Of a stretch of 11,395 nt of DNA, positions 9,182 through 11,395 are shown one piece after another. Under the pieces are notes generated by a model. It made no database searches, was not told where the DNA came from, and saw nothing but the letters and a program-made list of their open reading frames with translations. Where the stretch lies: the NCBI GenBank assembly GCA_900498245.1, contig LS998015.1, forward strand, positions 2,401,066 to 2,412,460. The letters are read 5' to 3'. The stretch comes from Candidatus Zixiibacteriota bacterium (GTDB lineage: Bacteria > Zixibacteria > MSB-5A5 > GN15 > PGXB01). Every line of letters starts with the position of its first letter. The stretch's first letter is position 1. The translations under genes and the position numbers were made by a program.

Positions 9182-10213
9182 ATGCGAAAAACAATTCCCG
9201 TTGCCGTAATAGTGATATTGGCCGGAATCGCGGCTCTATTGCCGGGTTGCGACCAACTGGTGACAAAAGAAAATTATACTTATGACACAACCACGTTAAT
9301 CGTGCGGGACAGCACCTGCGTCGAGGCGTGTCATTCCGATGTAAGCAACGATATGAGTGTAGCCAGGCGACAGTGGCAGAACTCGGCGCATTCGTCAGAT
9401 TCCCTTACCGACATTACTGTGAACGGCCTTAATACCCGTTCCTGTGGCCAGCAGTGCCATAGCACCGAGGGTTTTCTTAATTCACTTTCTTCTACTGCGG
9501 GAACCATATCCCATCCCACGGAAATCGGCTGTTTTGCCTGTCATTCTCCCCACACGACCTGGGATTTTTCGCTTAGAGACACGGCCCGGGTGCTCCTAAT
9601 TACGAGCCAGTATTACAACTATAAGCACTCCAATATTTGCGCCCGCTGTCACCGCAATAATGTCAATCCGGCTTCCCTGGTAAGCGGGCCGAGGAATATC
9701 GATGCCGGATGGGGTCCGCACGCTTCGGTTCAGGCCGATATGCTGGCCGGCACCGGCGGGTATGTCTTCCCTGATTCCATCTACGGCAATTCCGCCCATA
9801 CCACCGATGACAGCAGCGGTTGCCTAACCTGTCACATGGCGGTGACCGACGGTTTTGAACTCGGCGGACATACTTTCCGGATGAGAAGCGGCATTACTAT
9901 CCTGGTTTCGTCATGTAATCAATCCGGCTGTCATGCGACCGCACCCGTGACCAGTTTCTATACGGTTGATTCCCTGCAAAGACTATATATATCCACTATG
10001 GATAGTCTTAAAACGGAGTTGATTGCCGGCAATCTTCTGACAACTTCGGGCAATCCCGTGCTTCGAACGGTACTGACAATTGATTCGGTGGCGGCCCTGT
10101 ATAATTATCTTTTTGTTCGAAATGACGGGAGCGGCGGCGTTCATAATACTAAATATGGCCTGGCGCTTTTGCAGCAATCGCTTTATTCGCTCCGCCCGCC
10201 GGCGAAGAGATAG
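9182..10213 (+). CDS. hexaheme c-type cytochrome lipoprotein with CX2CH, CX3CH and CX4CH sites
   Basis: This 343-residue electron-transfer protein is exported and probably lipid-anchored: the signal sequence ends in a lipobox (LLPGC, Cys23). Asp24 follows the lipid-bearing cysteine; in enterobacteria this marks inner-membrane retention, but the rule may not hold here. Six heme-attachment motifs are visible: CVEACH (46-51) and CGQQCH (88-93) with three residues between the cysteines, CFACH (117-121), CARCH (153-157) and CLTCH (214-218) of the normal type, and CNQSGCH (245-251) with four. Eight further histidines (70, 111, 124, 149, 180, 206, 230, 321) are enough to give all six hemes bis-His ligation. 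NSAH occurs twice (67-70 and 203-206), as in other multiheme families. The C-terminal GGVHNTKYGLALLQ resembles the GVHNPxY-x-x-x-LL tail of some multiheme cytochromes. The start is the ATG at 9182, not the in-frame ATG at 9029, because lipoprotein signal, ribosome binding site and promoter all agree. The redox partner is unknown. Confidence 0.9.
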   Translation: MRKTIPVAVIVILAGIAALLPGCDQLVTKENYTYDTTTLIVRDSTCVEACHSDVSNDMSVARRQWQNSAHSSDSLTDITVNGLNTRSCGQQCHSTEGFLNSLSSTAGTISHPTEIGCFACHSPHTTWDFSLRDTARVLLITSQYYNYKHSNICARCHRNNVNPASLVSGPRNIDAGWGPHASVQADMLAGTGGYVFPDSIYGNSAHTTDDSSGCLTCHMAVTDGFELGGHTFRMRSGITILVSSCNQSGCHATAPVTSFYTVDSLQRLYISTMDSLKTELIAGNLLTTSGNPVLRTVLTIDSVAALYNYLFVRNDGSGGVHNTKYGLALLQQSLYSLRPPAKR

Positions 10214-10224
10214 AATAAATAAAG

Positions 10225-10252
10225 AAAGCCGCTCGAGTGAGCGGCTTTTTTT
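10225..10252 (+). terminator. rho-independent terminator after the cytochrome gene
   Basis: AAAGCCGCTC (10225-10234) and GAGCGGCTTT (10239-10248) form a perfect 10-bp stem with loop GAGT, running into seven T (10246-10252). It lies 12 bases after the cytochrome stop codon and before the converging etfA gene. The A-rich left flank may let it work weakly for the minus-strand transcript as well. Confidence 0.92.
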
Positions 10253-10266
10253 GTGCTATCCGGCTC

Positions 10267-11229
10267 TTAGTGGGCGCTTTGAAATTTCGCAGTGAGGGCC
10301 GGCACGATTTCAAATAAATCACCGACAATGCCAAAAGTGGCGATATTGAATATGGGAGCGTCCTTATCCCGGTTGATGGCGACGATGGTTTTCGAGGATT
10401 GCATCCCCACCAGATGCTGAATGGCTCCCGATATTCCGACGGCTACATACAATTTGGGATTGACCGTCTTGCCGGTCTGACCGATCTGGTGCGAATATGC
10501 AATCCAGCCCGCGTCAACAATGGCGCGCGATGCGCCGAAGGCCGCCCCGAGCGAATCGGCCAGATCCTTAACGAGAGGAAGGTTTTCAGGGCCGCGGACA
10601 CCCCGGCCGGCGGTCACAATTATATCGGCTTCCGTTAAACTCACGGTCTGTCCCGATTCCGCAACCATTTCTTTCACGGTGCTCTTGCCGGCGAATAGAG
10701 ATGGGTCAACCGCCTCTTTGACGACCTCGCCCGATCCTTCTTTGGATTCCTCAAACACCTTGGGGCGAATCGTAGCGAAAAATATCTTATTTTCAGCGTT
10801 ACTCAAATCGACAAGGACATTCCCGCCATAGGACGGGCGCGTAATAACGATTTTTCCCCCTTCGGACCTGATACCGGTTATATCCGAAGCCATGGCGCCG
10901 TTGTTGAGCGCCGCCAGTCGAGCGAACAGCGCTTTGCCATAAAAGGTGGCCGATCCGAGGACCAATTGCGGCTGATACTTTTTTATTATTGAGGTTAAGA
11001 CATTGGCATAAATGTCATCGGCGTAATACTTCAGAGCCGGATCTGAAACTGCAAGGACCTTGCCCCCGCCATGCGCGGCCAGTTCGCCGCTCAGAGCGTC
11101 GGCATTTTCGGCAAGACACGCGGTTATTATCGTCCCATCCACTTTCTTGGCCGCGGAAATCAATTCATAACTGACATTGGCCAATTTGCCGTTCTTCTGC
11201 TCGGATACAAGCAAAACATTTAATCCCAT
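10267..11229 (-). CDS. etfA: electron transfer flavoprotein alpha subunit
   Basis: This is the alpha subunit of the FAD-containing EtfAB heterodimer, which carries electrons from flavin dehydrogenases (acyl-CoA, 2-hydroxyacid or similar) to a quinone reductase, or takes part in flavin-based bifurcation. At 320 residues it has the usual length. The N-terminal Rossmann-like domain (MGLNVLLVSEQKNG... to about 190) is followed by the FAD-binding domain, which begins at the conserved AGRGVRGPEN (207-216). It then shows SRAIVDAGW and the Q-I-G-Q-T-G-K-T-V segment. The diagnostic ETF alpha signature runs from Leu260 to Asn286 (LYVAVGISG, AIQH, VAIN) and fits without exception. The ATG overlaps by one base the stop of the upstream LarC-type gene (TAATG), and a good GGAAGGA ribosome binding site lies inside that gene. 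No etfB is visible: the upstream neighbour is not EtfB, and downstream is a terminator and a converging gene, so the partner must be encoded further upstream or elsewhere. Confidence 0.97.
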   Translation of the reverse strand: MGLNVLLVSEQKNGKLANVSYELISAAKKVDGTIITACLAENADALSGELAAHGGGKVLAVSDPALKYYADDIYANVLTSIIKKYQPQLVLGSATFYGKALFARLAALNNGAMASDITGIRSEGGKIVITRPSYGGNVLVDLSNAENKIFFATIRPKVFEESKEGSGEVVKEAVDPSLFAGKSTVKEMVAESGQTVSLTEADIIVTAGRGVRGPENLPLVKDLADSLGAAFGASRAIVDAGWIAYSHQIGQTGKTVNPKLYVAVGISGAIQHLVGMQSSKTIVAINRDKDAPIFNIATFGIVGDLFEIVPALTAKFQSAH

Positions 11230-11395
11230 TATTCCAATCCTTCCGATTTTTCAGCCAGGCGACGGACCTTATCTATCAAGATCGACAGCGGCATACCGTG
11301 CCTTCGAGCGGCCTCCGCACAATCGTCGTACTCCGGCTGAAATTTCATTCTATCTTTAAGTTTCAAAATTTTCACTCGAATCGGACCGAAATCCG
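11229..11395 (-). CDS. larC: LarC-type nickel-pincer cofactor biosynthesis protein, C-terminal fragment (start outside window)
   Basis: Only the last 54 residues are inside the window, with complete codons from 11393 down. The visible sequence starts DFGPIRVKILKLKDR and continues KFQPEYDDCAEAARRHGMPL. This matches the C-terminal pattern of the LarC/DUF111 family: 'T-x-(F/Y)G-x-(V/I)R-V-K', then 'PEYxDC-x-x-x-A-x-x-x-x-x-PL'. In studied bacteria LarC is the CTP-dependent enzyme that inserts nickel into the pincer cofactor of lactate racemase (LarA) and related enzymes. Position and strand put it in one transcription unit with etfA, whose start it overlaps by one base. The family call rests on a short segment read by eye, but the motif spacing is specific. 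EtfB, the usual neighbour of etfA, is excluded because these residues lack any ETF beta pattern. Confidence 0.78.
   Translation of the reverse strand, partial: DFGPIRVKILKLKDRMKFQPEYDDCAEAARRHGMPLSILIDKVRRLAEKSEGLE
11238..11244 (-). promoter_or_regulatory. etfA ribosome binding site inside the upstream gene
   Basis: The minus strand reads GGAAGGA eight bases before the etfA ATG, within the last codons of the LarC-type gene. With the one-base TAATG overlap this points to translational coupling of the two genes. Confidence 0.75.

Noticed and set aside
11229-11395. The fragment upstream of etfA as EtfB
   Set aside because: Position suggested EtfB, but the translated end (PEYDDC, HGMPL) fits LarC/DUF111 and not the ETF beta C-terminus.

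Overview
The window looks like chromosomal DNA from an uncultured or little-studied bacterium of the FCB superphylum, perhaps a Zixibacteria-like lineage. The grounds are two PorV/PorQ-type outer-membrane proteins, a secreted beta-propeller protein ending in a FlgD-like / type IX-sorting-like domain, and a multiheme cytochrome lipoprotein. Base composition looks balanced and coding density is high. I see no mobile element, CRISPR array, tRNA or rRNA. The phylum is inference; the gene families are read from the sequence.

Layout. (1) Bases 2-3333, plus strand: the 3' end of a DNA polymerase III alpha (DnaE) gene, a complete NAD-dependent DNA ligase (ligA), and a small secreted coiled-coil protein with some likeness to DUF2884/YggN. 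(2) Around 3378-3410 a strong bidirectional terminator separates this from a converging minus-strand block. (3) Bases 8922 down to 3431, minus strand: four closely packed genes in the order secreted propeller protein, PorV/PorQ-like protein A, PorV/PorQ-like protein B, isocitrate/isopropylmalate-type dehydrogenase, with gaps of 8, 12 and 21 bases. They read as one operon. (4) Bases 8923-9181: a 258-base divergent regulatory region holding a plus-strand promoter candidate, a small palindrome, and a hairpin with a U8 run just before the propeller gene's ribosome binding site. (5) Bases 9182-10213, plus strand: a hexaheme c-type cytochrome lipoprotein that mixes CX2CH, CX3CH and CX4CH heme sites, followed by a clear terminator. 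(6) Bases 11395 down to 10267, minus strand: the 3' end of a LarC-type (nickel-pincer cofactor) gene overlapping by one base the start of etfA, the electron transfer flavoprotein alpha subunit.

How the genes fit together. The propeller protein and the two PorV/PorQ proteins plausibly form a secretion or surface-display unit: a cargo with a C-terminal sorting-like domain plus barrel proteins of the family that handles such cargo. The dehydrogenase at the end of the block is metabolically unrelated as far as can be seen. The cytochrome (extracytoplasmic electron transfer) and EtfA (cytoplasmic electron transfer) converge but have separate transcription units. The larC-etfA overlap suggests co-expression of nickel-pincer enzyme maturation with a flavin electron carrier, as would suit lactate or 2-hydroxyacid metabolism.

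The most noteworthy items are the mixed heme motifs, the cargo-plus-two-PorV operon with its attenuator-like leader, and the larC-etfA coupling. None of these amounts to proof of a new system.
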